Notes: a model not told the origin generated them from the letters alone. Positions 1 through 11,459 are shown, counted from the stretch's first letter. The stretch: 64,000 nucleotides of DNA from Trigonopsis variabilis (GCA_003707065.3 PPXM03000012.1:1-64000), one strand, 5' to 3'. Made by a program: numbers and translations.

Positions 1-1319
1 ACCTGCCGCCAAAGGGTTTATGTGACCTTACAGCTGGACGCCATGGGATCGGAACGTGTTCCCGCTAGAGTAATTAATTGACCAATAGAATAAGTTCGCA
101 CATTAGTGAACGGTTTAAACGATGGTGATAGCAAGATTTGGGCTCGCATTCATCAGTTATTATTAGCTCGTCCATCATGAGCTTTCATGTCCAACTCTTT
201 TGCCTCTCTAATCCATCCATCTTCTAGGACGATCTGTCCCAGCGGCGATAAGCTGAGTTTCCCTGGGTTGCCAGTTTGACGCTTGTGTTGACCATCTTCT
301 CTATTCTCTATACCATTTTCGGACTCTTCCCTCGTTTTTTGACTGTTCTCCAAAGTGCAGTCGTTGATAGAAACCATAATTTAGGTGATAAGCTGAAGCG
401 TGCCTCTGCCCGAAGAGGAAATTTTAAACGGCAGCACTTGTACCATCTTTCCAATCTACGAGGCGGGCTCATATATTCTGGGAGAAATAAGCTGGGGAGA
501 AATAAGTTACCAGAAGAACAAGACGGTGAGGCATTTCGTCCGTCATCCTGAGGAATTATGTCGCGAGTTACAGTATGTGTTTTTACACGCTTCTATCCTT
601 GCAGGCTCTTTCGCAAAATACTAACTAGACCTTGCTATGGCAGACACTTGTCAAGAGCTGTTTCGTTTATTACGTTTTATTACATAAGCAAGACTCATCA
701 GTGACCTGTCTCTAGGTGGGGGCGGCGTCGACCCGATTCTTATCATCGGGATTACACGCCTCAAATCGCAGGCATTAGATACCAACGCCTGAGAAATGAA
801 TCTGAGGGTCCGTTCTCATTATCAACTATATCTTTAATACTCTACTATCACAGTCCCATATACTGACTAGGATTCTCCTCCTGCATCAAAAAAATATCCG
901 TCCGACTACAGAAGCTTATATCCAAGTCCAAAACAGCATAAAATCTAACGAGTCCAAAAAGATATAGCTAAGCAAAGAAGCAATTACAGGACGACACTTC
1001 GGGGATCGCGGATACCAATCCGCGACTTAGAGCGCTAGAAGAGTTTTTCAACCCTTCAAGAAACGAAAAAGATGGAAAGATTAACGACTTAACCTGGTCC
1101 AATGTACTTAGAGTCATCGTAGTTTCAGTTATGATGTCTCTCCGTTTTTATATCCATGAGTTTTCTTACACTCTCGAGAATAAGAGTTCCGCGTTGTTTG
1201 AAAGAATCAATGGGCAATAGTTTTGCAGATTATTTGCTGTGATGTTAGGGTAACAAAAATCCATTCACTATATTTATATGAGTGCATCTGCCTTGACTGT
1301 AGATCTTTTTGCTACGTTA
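1..1319. other. No gene recognised
   Basis: Short open frames on both strands overlap one another and resemble no family I know. Base composition is AT-rich with frequent stops. I see no tRNA, no long ORF and no clear intron pattern here. Confidence 0.5.
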
Positions 1320-1430
1320 ACTTCTAGAACCGGCATCACTCATAAGGGCCAGTATGCAACATCAAAATATTACAAACCTGGTATGGTCCCGTTAGTGTTA
1401 GAACACAAACGAAGAGGCCAGTAGTTTACA
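1320..1430 (-). repeat. Diverged copy of the repeat also seen at 3620 and 29050
   Basis: This stretch aligns by eye with 3620-3720: GGCCAGTATG against GGCCAATATG, and CAAACGAAGAGGCCAGTA shared except for one or two bases. A third, worse copy lies near 29050-29160 in the same orientation. Read on the minus strand the copies give a YWPL-containing peptide (FDVAYWPL here, HDVTYWPL at 3.6 kb), so they are probably remains of one gene family rather than of a transposon. The family itself is not identified; the kinase relic at 4.0 kb lies nearby. Confidence 0.5.
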
Positions 1431-2364
1431 ACAATTGAAAAGTGTCGGTGAAGATAGTATTGACATAAGCATCTAGTTCTGCAGTATGGTGAGAACACAT
1501 GTGTCTGTACAACGTCCTTATGACCCTAAGAATCTTAAAAACGAATAATGGAATTCCCGAGGCCTATGATGTAACTTTAGACAAGAATAGTCAAGGATTC
1601 CGAATTGAACAACAAGATGTGAGTGAACTTGAGAAATACTTCCATTGAACCAAACTCGATGGGTTGATGAACCCTCCGAGACCCGTTCATCTCTTGGATA
1701 AGTCGCTTCAGAAAACAGCCTGACTCCAGAGGGCCCAAGGATGTCGGAAACTGAAGAGGTGTCAAGAAGGACAATAAACCTTCTAAAGTAAGTCAATCAG
1801 GGCTCGCGCGGCCTGGAAACTTTTCTAGCGCTATACAGATATTCTAGATCAGCCTTACCACATACGCTGAAGATACTCATAAGTCTTCGACCCTCCAATT
1901 GTGATGCCCTTATCTGGAGTTGGAAATGATGCCCTGAGCTTAAGTCACACTGGGAAATAGAGAAATAATAGTGGTTATTTGTATGTCAGAGATGGGGTCC
2001 TGATGCAGTCCTTAATAGAGATTGATACTTGGGACCTAATCCCAATAACAAAAAACGTGCAGGTTGTCAAAAACAACTAGGTCTTCGAGAGGAAATTTTA
2101 TCAAGATGTCAAGCTCGTATAAGCAGCTTTGTTACCAGAGGATTTACAGAAGTTAAGGGAGTAGACTTGAAGAGACATTTTCACAGGTTGTCCAATTTGA
2201 GTCTATCCGGTTAATCATCCGGGTCATCTGCTGCCAGAAGCCGGCTGGCATCTTGATCAAAGGGTGTCGATTCAGCTCTTCTACAAGGAGACTTGGAGGA
2301 AATAATAACCTGAGGGGATTCCTAACATGGATGTGAGAGCTACAAAAAAAATCGCTACACAATG
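1431..2364. other. No gene recognised
   Basis: A 92-residue minus-strand frame at 1518-1796 and shorter frames elsewhere show no domain or signal I recognise. It may continue the decayed gene fragment to its left. Confidence 0.4.
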
Positions 2365-2369
2365 AGATT

Positions 2370-2614
2370 GCGTTGCAGAAGTCTGCTTTACGCCTCCTAT
2401 TTGTGGTGACGCGCCACGACCAACAGATACTCGACGTGGCGACCCGTCATAAGAGTATGGCTGCGTGCCGCAGTAAGGGCTATATAAGGAGTAGTCATGT
2501 ATGCAGTCAATTCAAGTTAGATTTGGTTTACGATCTGTACTTCTTTAGCAGTTTTTGCCTTTCGGTTTGATCAAGGTCTGGGAAGGCCTTTCCGACCCAC
2601 CAGGAGTTGCAACA
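2370..2614 (+). mobile_element. Solo LTR-like fossil
   Basis: The segment ends in GTTGCAACA and carries a TATATAAGGAGTA box followed by a CAAGTTAGAT block. The same order of blocks recurs at about 8659-8991. The layout (short edge, TATA-like box, 3' CAACA) is that of a long terminal repeat of a retrotransposon. No internal element adjoins it and I found no matching target-site duplication, so it is an old, eroded solo LTR. The family is not assignable. Confidence 0.4.
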
Positions 2615-3236
2615 TATTCGATATTTTGCTCAGCAAAGAAAAACAAAGAACAACAAGAGCACATAATTGATACTCGGCCAAGAGCGACAAATAGAGGATC
2701 GCAGTTGCTAGGTCAAAAGAAAGGCTGACATATGATATCGACGAGCTCAAAGAACAGCATAGAATATCAGTGAATCCGAAGCACCCTCTTACTTAAACAG
2801 GGAGAATTCGCAGAGAACATGATCCCAAGCGATGACGGCTAAAGGAACTGAGTCGAGAGAGCCTGAGATAGAGCTTACTGAGGTCGGTCTCACAGAACTC
2901 AATCTTAAGATTTCAAACCCAGCCTTATAGTCATAATATATTCCTAGGCCAATAACAATGAGACAACAACAATGTCAGAAACGTTTGCCCGGAGTGCTGT
3001 TTTATAAATTTCCACCACTCATTTAAAACTACTCGTATTGGCCAGAGAGCCTCACTGGCGAGATGTGAAAGTGATGAAATATTTGGAATAAGAGGAAAAA
3101 AAAACTTCGATCGGAGTTTGCCCAAGCAGATTCCGTAGTTCCGACTTCTCTGGTTTCGATAACAGTGAAAATCTCAAGATCGAGTTCTGCTTGAAAAACA
3201 GCTTTCTGGGCAAACTTATCTGGCATTGTTTTTTTT
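2615..3236. other. No gene recognised
   Basis: Several 60-65 residue minus-strand frames overlap each other around 2931-3240. None has recognisable content. The stretch may be decayed coding sequence joined to the palindrome that follows. Confidence 0.4.
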
Positions 3237-3264
3237 TCATCGGGACCCCCCCTTGGTATATATC

Positions 3265-3620
3265 ATGCCATTATGGGGCTTGAAAACGTTAAAAAAAAAA
3301 GGCCGATAGACTGGTTCAATTTTGCTTTTATGCTCTTCATGACCTTCCAAACCATCGACAGCTATCTTGAGAAACTCTTTCGCCTCGGCTACGATAATTA
3401 TCCGCCTCTTTTGAACGAATTGAGAGGTAATGGGGAGGAAGGACGTGTTGGTTGGCGAAGGCGTCTCTACGTCAACTTTCTCGTTCAAAAGATCAGCATA
3501 AATATCGTGGCCGAGGCGAAAAAGTTTCTCAATATAGCTGTGTTTTGGAAGGTCATGAAGAACATAAAAGATAAACCAGTCTATTGGCTCTTCTTTTAAC
3601 GTTTTCAAGCCCATAATGGC
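3265..3620. repeat. 355-bp imperfect palindrome
   Basis: The left arm begins GCCATTATGGGGCTTGAAAA and the right arm ends with its complement, TTTTCAAGCCCATAATGGC. Both arms read inward into closely matching protein: MGLENV...RPIDWF on plus and MGLKTLKEEPIDWF on minus, each followed by EKLFRLG and LLNE. The arms are roughly 160 bp with a short centre near 3430-3470 and differ at scattered bases. It is a head-to-head duplication of a fragment of the same unidentified gene family whose pieces occur at 1320 and 29050. Because of it, a 175-residue minus frame (3237-3764) and a 108-residue plus frame both stay open. I regard neither as a working gene. Confidence 0.75.
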
Positions 3621-3764
3621 AGCTGGTGTCTCTAAGGGCCAATATGTAACATCATGATATTCCCAGTCTGGTAAGGTCCTGTTAGTGTCGAGATATAAAC
3701 GAAGAGGCCAGTAATCTATGTACTTTACCACGGCACTTGTCAATAGAGCAGTGAAGATGATCAC
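3620..3764 (-). pseudogene. Fragment of repeated gene family (YWPL peptide)
   Basis: Minus-strand reading gives VVKYIDYWPLRLYLDTN and HDVTYWPLE, with homologous but poorer copies at 1320-1430 and 29050-29160. It is contiguous with the right arm of the palindrome, so the duplicated piece lies inside the former gene. There is no start context and no domain I can name. Kinase remains begin about 250 bp away on the same strand, so the fragments might belong to one ancestral gene, but nothing in the sequence proves that. Confidence 0.4.
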
Positions 3765-4012
3765 TTTTGCAGCGAGATTCCTGTTAAGTCACAGGTGTTC
3801 GATTCGTTAAAGCATATAACAAAAGGCAGCCATATACTTAAAGTCAAAGCGAGCCTCAGAAAAGAGTCAGCACAAGCGCTTTGGAACCAAGTGACCGTAT
3901 GAGGATGTCATTATCACCTATTACATCAAGAAGTATGGGTTCGTTTATTCATATTATTCATATTATACAGTGTTTCCAGCTACTTCTACAGCACTTCTCA
4001 AAACAGAAAGAG

Positions 4013-4900
4013 CTAGATATTTCTCTGCTCCTCGGCTTGTTCTCGTAGGTATCTATTTATGTCACTCAGCACTATCTCGTAGAGTTCAGTATCATTTTGA
4101 GGTAACCGTAATTTGTAGTGGTTCACCTTCACTAGTGATCCATCTCGCACTTCATAAGCATTCATCACCCAAATAAGAATCCAGAAAAAAGGTTCGAGCT
4201 CAGTCAAGACAGAATAGTCTTCTTCATCATTCACAGTACATGACATAAATAGAGTCGTGCCGAAAATCTGTCCGCAGGGTCGCGCTGTCTTATAGAATAT
4301 CGCATTTTCTAGATTCAGTAGACACACTTTTTGACTCTTGGGATCATAGGCAATATTTTTCAAACATACATTCCGGTGAAGTATTCCCAAGTCAAAAAGA
4401 TAATGGTGGCCTCTTGTTAGATGTCGCAGCACTGTTAGGCTTACCTTTCATAGCATCGCGTAACGTAATCAAAACATCTCGAATACTACACGCTGAGATC
4501 ACAAGCTCGGAGCCCTCGTAGGATAAAACGAACCGCTCTCTATTCAGGATTCTAGGTATGTTGCCCAGCATAATTGCTACCGTCCCTACTCCCATTCGCA
4601 AAAATGAAGTCAACCCTGTACACTCGAAACCTTTCAACCGGTCCGAAGTCACAGTTAGGAAGTGTCTTTCCTCGCGTTTTAACATTGGAAGGTATCTAGA
4701 TTGCCTGTATTGGCCAGGTGTATCAAAATGTCCAGTTTGGTCCTCCGATCGACAGTATTCCAGTAGTCTCTGAGCACGGATAAGTTCCCTTCATCATCTG
4801 CGACCTTGGAGACAACATTTCCATCACTAAAAGCTTTGTCTATCATTAAGACAAGATGTATTTTTGGCTTTTCGAACGCGTCACTGAGAGACCACCCTTA
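4013..4900 (-). pseudogene. FunK1-like fungal protein kinase, decayed
   Basis: Two exons are visible. The 3' exon (4013-4410) reads HHYLFDLGILHRNVCLKNI, matching the catalytic loop of fungal-type FunK1 kinases (usually GI-HRDIS-NI). It continues with LLNLENA in place of the DFDLA metal-binding motif, then GTTLFMS and a W-rich ELEPFFWILIWV helix. A 34-nt intron (4411-4444) joins it to LRDAMKG in the upstream exon. HRN instead of HRD and LLNLEN instead of D-D-L-A mean the catalytic and metal-binding aspartates are missing. Upstream, to about 4900, a second frame reads VLMIDKAFSDGNVV and SVLRDYWNTVDRR. It is offset from the MLKREERHF frame near 4685, and a stop lies near 4890. I call it a degenerate host gene. 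A second, worse copy lies at 33.7-34.5 kb. Confidence 0.6.
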
Positions 4901-7140
4901 CAGACGCCCAGATTCGGCATTGAAGACAACTAAGGGATGAATAAGTGGACAGTTTCATCATCAAGCGACCTTGCTTTATTGTCTAGTCGTATCTCTACGA
5001 CGTTGTAACCAACACTCCTTTGTGAACACGCTTTGTTCAAGGAATTCTAAACAGATATTCTGGTATCAAACTTATAAATCGAATAAATTAGTCATTCAAG
5101 ATATGAAGGTATCCAGCCTATCCTCACTATATCCGTGCAAGGAGAACAGACTCTAGCCGTGTACGGCAGAAATCGATTTCCGCATTAAGCAAGGATCACT
5201 CAAGGCTATCCTAGCTTTTTTATGTTTAAAGGTTCCATTGGCTATAACCTATCTCGCCTAGGCCATGACTCAATGAGGTTTTGGATATGCAACGAGCCTC
5301 TTTTTCGATAGTAAACAAAACGGCTTTAATCAACCGACGACCATAATACCACATACGAGTTGAGTGAAAGCTCTTTAGTCTATTACCCCATTAAAATGAA
5401 CTGCAGAGCCTCAATTAGGCCTCTACTATTATCATATCTGAAAGAGAAAAGTCTCAAGTCTACTGACCAGAGCGCCTCTTGCGCCAAAATCCCGAGAACT
5501 GCGACTTCTCAATATTAAAAAGTTCCAGCAAGTCACTTATAGACTTCCTTGTCAAACATTATCCTTTTTTCCATCCGCAAAAACAAAGAAAAAAACCCGC
5601 CAGTGACAGGTCGGGACTAAACAGCAAGATCAGGAACCAAACGAGTTGAGTTTGGTCCACTCGACACTGACACTGTTTTACTCGGTCAAAAAACACGATG
5701 GGATATCAAAATGTAGACACTGATGACCTTTCTACCTTCATTCTAAAATGTGTTTCTATATAAATACGAGCTATCTCTATCTGAGTGATTCCATTATGGA
5801 CAACAAGCTGTCTCAGATTGAGAAACTGCCAAAAGAGAGAACGCGCTAGCTTACCTAAAATCGATTTGGGGCTTAGCTCATTCAAGATCTCATTCGGCTT
5901 AAAAGGCGGCTAGGGCAGACCATTACCGCGTTAGAGAGGTGACGGTACCAACAGTTTAGAATTGGTAGAGTCAGTTCCAGTCGGAGATGCCCTCTTCCAA
6001 GATTGTCTCCAGTTAGATTCAGTAATGCCACCTATTGTGCGTATGATAGTCGTTCTGGAACAGTGGCATTTTTCAAGGATCAGTAGGTCCCAGTTGATAG
6101 GTCCTTTGCTGGCGAACTTATATAGACTATTCAGAGCCACGGCCAATCGTATCACCTTCCGAAACTTCTAGAAGTCATCAATCAGGAGAAAGGGATAGCC
6201 TGGATCAATCTTGAGGCATCAACATTGAGAAAGACTAGGTATTTGCTGATGGGCTACATGAAACATGATATTGGCACTCGTTCTTTCCCTATTGAGATTC
6301 AAAGTGAGGGCATAGTCACTGACTAGAGCATGAGACCTCCCTTCGATGCAGTTTCAGTTGTCGCAGACATTGTTATCCTATAAGGGAGAATATAATCGGC
6401 AAGCACAGTCATCCCTCACTAGCCTAGAGGTCACTCCAGCTCTTTGAATATAGAGTCGCACACCAAGTTGTAAATCTCGCCAACATATTTGGTTTTGGGC
6501 AGAAAAATTGTCCTTCTTGAACTTGGGGAACGCAGTCTTCCATAAGACCAGTCAGTTGCAGTTGCGTGGGCACTTTGTTAAGGCGATACAACCAACGATC
6601 GCTACTCTTTGTCTAAGATGATAAGATCCTATTGGCCCAAGAGCAAACGCAACTCATATCTTTACAGTTAGGTTCTCAGTCATTGAATGTTTATCAGCTT
6701 TGGAACTTCAACAGCTTTTCACAAAGAACGGGGATTGCATTGTAGTACGGTAGATTGATTTATGCCTGTCCCCCTAGGATCGCATGTAAAGATTCGTCTT
6801 TTTTTCTATAATTTGAATTTTGTCTTTACATCTAACGAGCGCAATTCATGGCTGTTCTTAGTCATTAAGCGCGGTTCCATCGTTCGGTATAACTTTCATT
6901 ATTAGGAGCTAATGTAAACTGTCATACATCAAATTGACATCTAGCCTGTGGTTGTAGTGTAAATTTCACGCCGAGTTCCTGCCATCATCTACCAGGTTTT
7001 TCTTATTTTGTAAAGCAGCTTTGGCCGCAGTAAGAGACAATTGCCAAACCAGTAGCTAGAGTCTCTATTCCGGTAATAACGGTTTTCACTGTCTCTCTAA
7101 TAAACATTGTCACCATCTGGATATCTGACGCGCATGCCAT
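4901..7140. other. Gene-poor stretch
   Basis: No frame longer than about 75 residues is convincing. The minus-strand frame at 5931-6155 (NSLYKFASKGPINWDLLILE) has a protein-like composition but no family I recognise. The right end lies 3' of the minus-strand gene that terminates at 7141. Confidence 0.45.
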
Positions 7141-8400
7141 CTAGGCAAGTCCACCGCTTTGGTGCCCATCACGAGATTCACGAGCTAATCGTCTAAGATT
7201 GGGTGCATGTCCCACAGCATAGCCATATTGCAGAGGCCACTGGGCGTTCACTCCAAATTTATCAGCAAGGTCCAGCGCAAAGTTTGGGTTGGCAATGAAC
7301 CCGCGGCCAACGTAAATGGCATCTAAATTTCCAGTCTCCGACTCTTCTGTGTATTTTCTAATAACTCTGGGTTCGGTCATAAGACCGCCTGAAGTGATGT
7401 GAGCATGAGGAACAGCCTCTTTGATCTGGATTCCAAGCTCAGCTTGAAATCCGGGGACAGCAGGAATGACTTGACGGTAATCGTTGCCTCCGCTAGCAAC
7501 ATCGACCGAATCCACTCCCAAGGCCACCGCGCGACGGACATACTCGATTGTATCAGGCAATTCGAGTCCTTTTCCGTCGGGGGACCAGTCAACAGCAGAG
7601 ACTCTTAGGAACAGCAACACCCGGGACGGGATGGCCTTCTTCACCGCCTCGATGACTTCCAGCGGGAACTTGAGCCGACCGTCTAATGAGCCCCCATATT
7701 CATCTGTCCTAGTATTGGAAAGAGGAGACATGAAGGCATGAAGCAGACGTCCGTAGGAAGACTGGATCTGGATAACATCAACTCCTGCATTCACAGCTCG
7801 CACGGCAGCATCAACAAAGGCTCTGGTGATCCGATGTATTCCCACCTTATCAAGAGCTGTGGGTCTGGCATAGTGTTCTCCAGTATGATCCCAAGTCTCA
7901 TCGGTGACGCCCACAATGTCAAAGCCGCCTTCGGCAGCATCTGCCTTGCCGTAACCGATATAGGGAGCCAAAGTCGAACCCTTTCTCCCAGTATGAGACA
8001 ATTGAATGCCGGCCTTACCTCCGACTGAGTGTACAAAGTCTGCAAACCGTTTCAATGGCGCAGCATGTGCGTCGGTCCATAGTCCAGGGCACTGTGGAGT
8101 GATGCGTCCCTCGGGAGTTACAGCACATGCCTCACTGAGAACCAACCCAGCTCCTCGACTTGCGTAGGAACCGAGCTCGACGAGCATCCAGTCGTTAAAA
8201 AATCCATCTTTGGCCGAATATTGGCAAAGACCAGGCACCCAGATCCCGTTGGCAAACTCAACTCCTCTGATACTTATGGGAAGGAAGACCTTTGGAGTCT
8301 TGTCGGTAACAATCTCTGCCGTCCCAGGAGCAGGCACTTGACGGGGAGCAAAATAAGGAACTCCTACAGCTGCAGGGACAGTTAGTGGTGTCGGAGACAT
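7141..8400 (-). CDS. Old-yellow-enzyme family protein with altered active site
   Basis: A 419-residue single-exon protein of the NADH:flavin oxidoreductase (YqjM-like, class III OYE) TIM-barrel family. Normally such enzymes bind FMN and reduce activated alkenes with NAD(P)H. Family landmarks are CQYSAKDG (59-66), GAGLVLSEACAV (84-93), GIQLSHTGRKGS (131-142), MSPLSNTRTDEYGGS (224-238) and the phosphate-binding YVGRGFIANP near 363-372. The frame is open upstream to 8463 only through a TTG codon, so I start at the ATG at 8400 (MSPTPLTVP). The oddity is at 211-219: the usual E-I-H-A-A-H-G-Y-L, which holds the histidine pair binding the substrate carbonyl, is Q-I-Q-S-S-Y-G-R-L. Both histidines are replaced (Q213, Y216). 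FMN binding may survive while ene-reductase chemistry changes. An LTR-like relic lies about 260 bp upstream. Confidence 0.88.
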   Translation of the reverse strand: MSPTPLTVPAAVGVPYFAPRQVPAPGTAEIVTDKTPKVFLPISIRGVEFANGIWVPGLCQYSAKDGFFNDWMLVELGSYASRGAGLVLSEACAVTPEGRITPQCPGLWTDAHAAPLKRFADFVHSVGGKAGIQLSHTGRKGSTLAPYIGYGKADAAEGGFDIVGVTDETWDHTGEHYARPTALDKVGIHRITRAFVDAAVRAVNAGVDVIQIQSSYGRLLHAFMSPLSNTRTDEYGGSLDGRLKFPLEVIEAVKKAIPSRVLLFLRVSAVDWSPDGKGLELPDTIEYVRRAVALGVDSVDVASGGNDYRQVIPAVPGFQAELGIQIKEAVPHAHITSGGLMTEPRVIRKYTEESETGNLDAIYVGRGFIANPNFALDLADKFGVNAQWPLQYGYAVGHAPNLRRLARESRDGHQSGGLA

Positions 8401-8658
8401 GGTAAGCAGGCGTGATAGATTCTCCCAAGACCCTCTTTTCAATATACCCTTATATGCTGACAAATGCCGCTCACCATACTCTCCCTGTTACCGGCTTTGT
8501 CGGAGGTCAACCTAAAGCCATGGTCACATGTACGTATAGTAGCTACGATTTAAAGGCTTATCTTTTATCCAAGCGAGTGGGCCATGAAAAGTCTGATGCA
8601 CTGCTCTTGAGGTAGGTCATATCTTGATAATCTATGGCAAAACTTAATTGTTCACAAT

Positions 8659-8991
8659 AGTTGCGGAACTAGCTATGTGCGGCGGGGGCACATGGTCCGC
8701 ATCACGTGCAGGGAAAAGACAATTGTTGCAACGCCAGACTGGATCATGAGGCTCTCCCAATGTTGGGACAACGACCGGCACTGTTACAAATACTCGTATG
8801 TCACTCGTGATGTATATCATACTAGTCATAGGCGATATGACTGCACGCCACAATGAGAGGTACATAAGGAGTAACTTTGCATGTAATTAATGCAAGTTAG
8901 ATCTCATATACAGTTTGTGCTCCAATTGTCTTTGTCCTGATCCAGGCTTCAGGAACGCCCTTCTGATCCGACCTGCCGTTGCGTTGCAACA
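8659..8991 (+). mobile_element. Solo LTR-like fossil
   Basis: It shares an ordered set of blocks with 2370-2614: GTTGC at the left edge, ATAAGGAGTA, TGCAAGTTAGAT, TGATCCAGG and a 3' GTTGCAACA. It is about 90 bp longer in its first half. The two copies are clearly diverged, so both insertions look old. No internal retrotransposon sequence adjoins it. It sits just upstream of the promoter of the minus-strand OYE-family gene. Confidence 0.4.
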
Positions 8992-10099
8992 CAGTGCTAG
9001 GCCATGCCACAACACAATGGACAGACCCGCGGGACAACGACTGCGATTATTGAGGGCATATGTCTCATAATCTTGTCTATTTAATGGCCAAGATTCTGTT
9101 CTGTTAGCGCGACGGCCTACAGCTGCTGATTTCAATGGAGACATTCTCTGATGTTTCACTACTTACCTGGTCACATACTCAATTGGCCAGACTATTATTG
9201 ATAGATCAACTTATCCTTTCCTGGTGGATTTTCTAGCTTTCTTGCTATCACTATACTGGTCAATGGCTGGACAATCGGGGAGATAAACGGAAATAGATAG
9301 CTCTTTCTAATGGAACCGGAGAAGGTCGAGCTCCTAGACAATCAACATCTTTCCAACAGTCCTTAAGAAGAAACAGGTTTGGCTTGCGGATGGTCAACTT
9401 GAAGGAATCAGTCAGTTAGCGAAGCTCTATCTGCCTTTTTCACATTTGACGCTAACTTCCACTTTTCAAGGGCTTTGGATAATAACAATCCTTCGTGGTT
9501 TTCCAAATTTCTCAATGAGGAGTGAACAAGCGAGATTGGCTTTCTACTGAGAACATAATATGTCTCGCCTAGTTTGCTGGCGTTCTCCTATGATGTCCTA
9601 TGGTTCTCATCATTATCACTGGATTCATCACATAGTAGTCATAACACCTTTTGACACGACTCCCGGCTCGATGCAACAATAGAATACTCTTGATATCTAG
9701 GACGTTCATAACTATCTGCTTGAGGGACAGTTCGATATCAGCAATAGAATATTGATAGTAGATCATAAGACCTTAAGATGTTCTATACTCAGACTGGTTG
9801 TCTGGATTTTAAGCTTTGGTCTTTGTAAACATACCGAACGTTCTGTGGAGAGAGTTCATGACTTTTGTCAAGTCAGGTATTAAACCTCTCGAAAGCTATA
9901 GGGATAACGTATTTCCAGAAGGCTTCTATAATACTACCAGAGCTAAAGATCATTATTATATCATTTAAATATCTAAATTAATATTACGCGCATGTCCATG
10001 TTTTCGCTATTAATCATATTTACTTTACCATCTCCACAAAAGGAAGATCATAGATATGCAGTAGTCCAGTAAAAGACAAATAACACAAACACAAAGCAC
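8992..10099. other. No gene recognised
   Basis: Only short overlapping frames occur. The right end is the 3' flank of the minus-strand oxidase gene. I see no RNA gene or repeat beyond the LTR-like edge at the left. Confidence 0.5.
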
Positions 10100-11362
10100 C
10101 TACAATTGAGACTTGCTCCATCCGAAAAAGTCGTCAAGATCTCGGAGAGGCACAGGATGAGCGAGCGGCTTATCGGATTTCGGATATTTATATCCACGGC
10201 CTTTATATTGCCATATACCTTTAAGATCTTTAGGAAGACGACTCTCGAGCATCTGGACAACATATTTACCCACGATTGGCAGAAACTTGAAGCCGTGTGC
10301 AGATCCGGCTGTGGCCAGGTACAATCCCTGCCTCTCAGGATAAGGACATATAAAGAAGTTGAAATCAGGAGTATCACCATCCCAGCAAACTTTCTTCTCG
10401 AACCACGGTCGGTCCGCTATTTCGGGCATAATCTCTCGAGCAAACTCCCTGATCTCAAATTCAACAGCAGGAGGAATGATGTCCTCGGGATATTCTTTTT
10501 TATATCTAGGTAAGGATACTCCGGGGATTTTAGAGCGGGAGATATTATGCAAAAACCTAACTGATGCAACCTTGACAACATTATCATCGTTTGGCGGAAA
10601 GATGATGCCCTGTTCAAGGTCATCAATGATCGGCTGGTTTCTATATTTTTCTGCTTCTTCGGCTGTTAATTGAACAAACCCAACACAATGGCCTTTGGCC
10701 ATGACATGACCGCCAAGATCAACTAGAGAAGCTGAGTTTGCTCCTGCAGCGACGATGACGGCATCTGCAAATGTCGCTGTCCCGTCGGCAGTGCGTACTC
10801 CTATACACCTGAAACTCTCGTCGTACAATAGACAAGTCACCGTGCCCTGATCGCCTGAAAAAGATTTGACCCCCAGTTGCACCGCTTTGTCGGCTAGTCG
10901 CTTTTGAGCAACAGCAGCTTCAACCCATCCCGCATTTTGGTTGAATACAACGGTCCAGCCAGGCATTTCTCCTGTTAGACCGGGCCATCTTGCATGGACT
11001 TGATCAGGAGTAAGTACTTCACCCGGATCTGTCTTGAGAGCGATGTTATTTTCTCTTGAAGCTTTCAAATAGGCCAATGTCTTGTCATGAGCTCCTATTA
11101 TCCAGCCGGTCCTGTGATAAAGATCACTGAGAAGAGGAGAAGTCCATTCCTTCATAGCCTCTAAGGCTAGCTTCGTATAGATCGGGTTTGAATAGTCAGT
11201 TCGAAAGACCTTATTAATGTCATTTCCGGCGCTATCGTCGCATGGAAATGGCGAACGGTCAAGTACCGTGACATTGTTATACCCACTTGAAGCCAAATGA
11301 TAGGCCGTAGAAGTTCCAAAAGTCCCTCCTCCAACAATTATAATTTTAGAATCTTTCTGCAT
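10100..11362 (-). CDS. FAD-dependent amino-acid oxidase (saccharopine/fructosyl-amino-acid oxidase type)
   Basis: A 420-residue intronless member of the DAO/monomeric sarcosine oxidase superfamily. These enzymes oxidise secondary amines such as saccharopine or Amadori products, releasing hydrogen peroxide, usually in peroxisomes. The Rossmann dinucleotide motif GGGTFGTSTA is at 11-20. SAGNDINKVFRTDY at 44-57 matches the fungal amadoriase/saccharopine oxidase signature. AAGANSASL lies at 205-213. Cys326 (VCWDGDTPDFNF) fits the residue that carries covalent FAD, and SAHGFKFLP (354-362) is the conserved C-terminal flavin loop with Lys359. The C-terminus ends KSQL, which could be a weak PTS1-like tripeptide (SQL). 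The start at 11362 gives MQKDSK directly before the first beta strand. A TATATATA box lies about 100 bp upstream. Exact substrate cannot be read from sequence. Confidence 0.88.
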   Translation of the reverse strand: MQKDSKIIIVGGGTFGTSTAYHLASSGYNNVTVLDRSPFPCDDSAGNDINKVFRTDYSNPIYTKLALEAMKEWTSPLLSDLYHRTGWIIGAHDKTLAYLKASRENNIALKTDPGEVLTPDQVHARWPGLTGEMPGWTVVFNQNAGWVEAAVAQKRLADKAVQLGVKSFSGDQGTVTCLLYDESFRCIGVRTADGTATFADAVIVAAGANSASLVDLGGHVMAKGHCVGFVQLTAEEAEKYRNQPIIDDLEQGIIFPPNDDNVVKVASVRFLHNISRSKIPGVSLPRYKKEYPEDIIPPAVEFEIREFAREIMPEIADRPWFEKKVCWDGDTPDFNFFICPYPERQGLYLATAGSAHGFKFLPIVGKYVVQMLESRLPKDLKGIWQYKGRGYKYPKSDKPLAHPVPLRDLDDFFGWSKSQL

Positions 11363-11459
11363 CTTATTGAATGCTCAGACACCGGATACGAGCAGTTCAG
11401 GAAAAAGAAAATAACCCTACCGCAGGACGCTAGATATTGCTAATTTCGGGGATTTCCCC

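Noticed and set aside
8401-8463. Longer N-terminus of the OYE-family protein starting at 8463
   Set aside because: The upstream first codon is TTG, and the extension has no family similarity. The ATG at 8400 fits the family.
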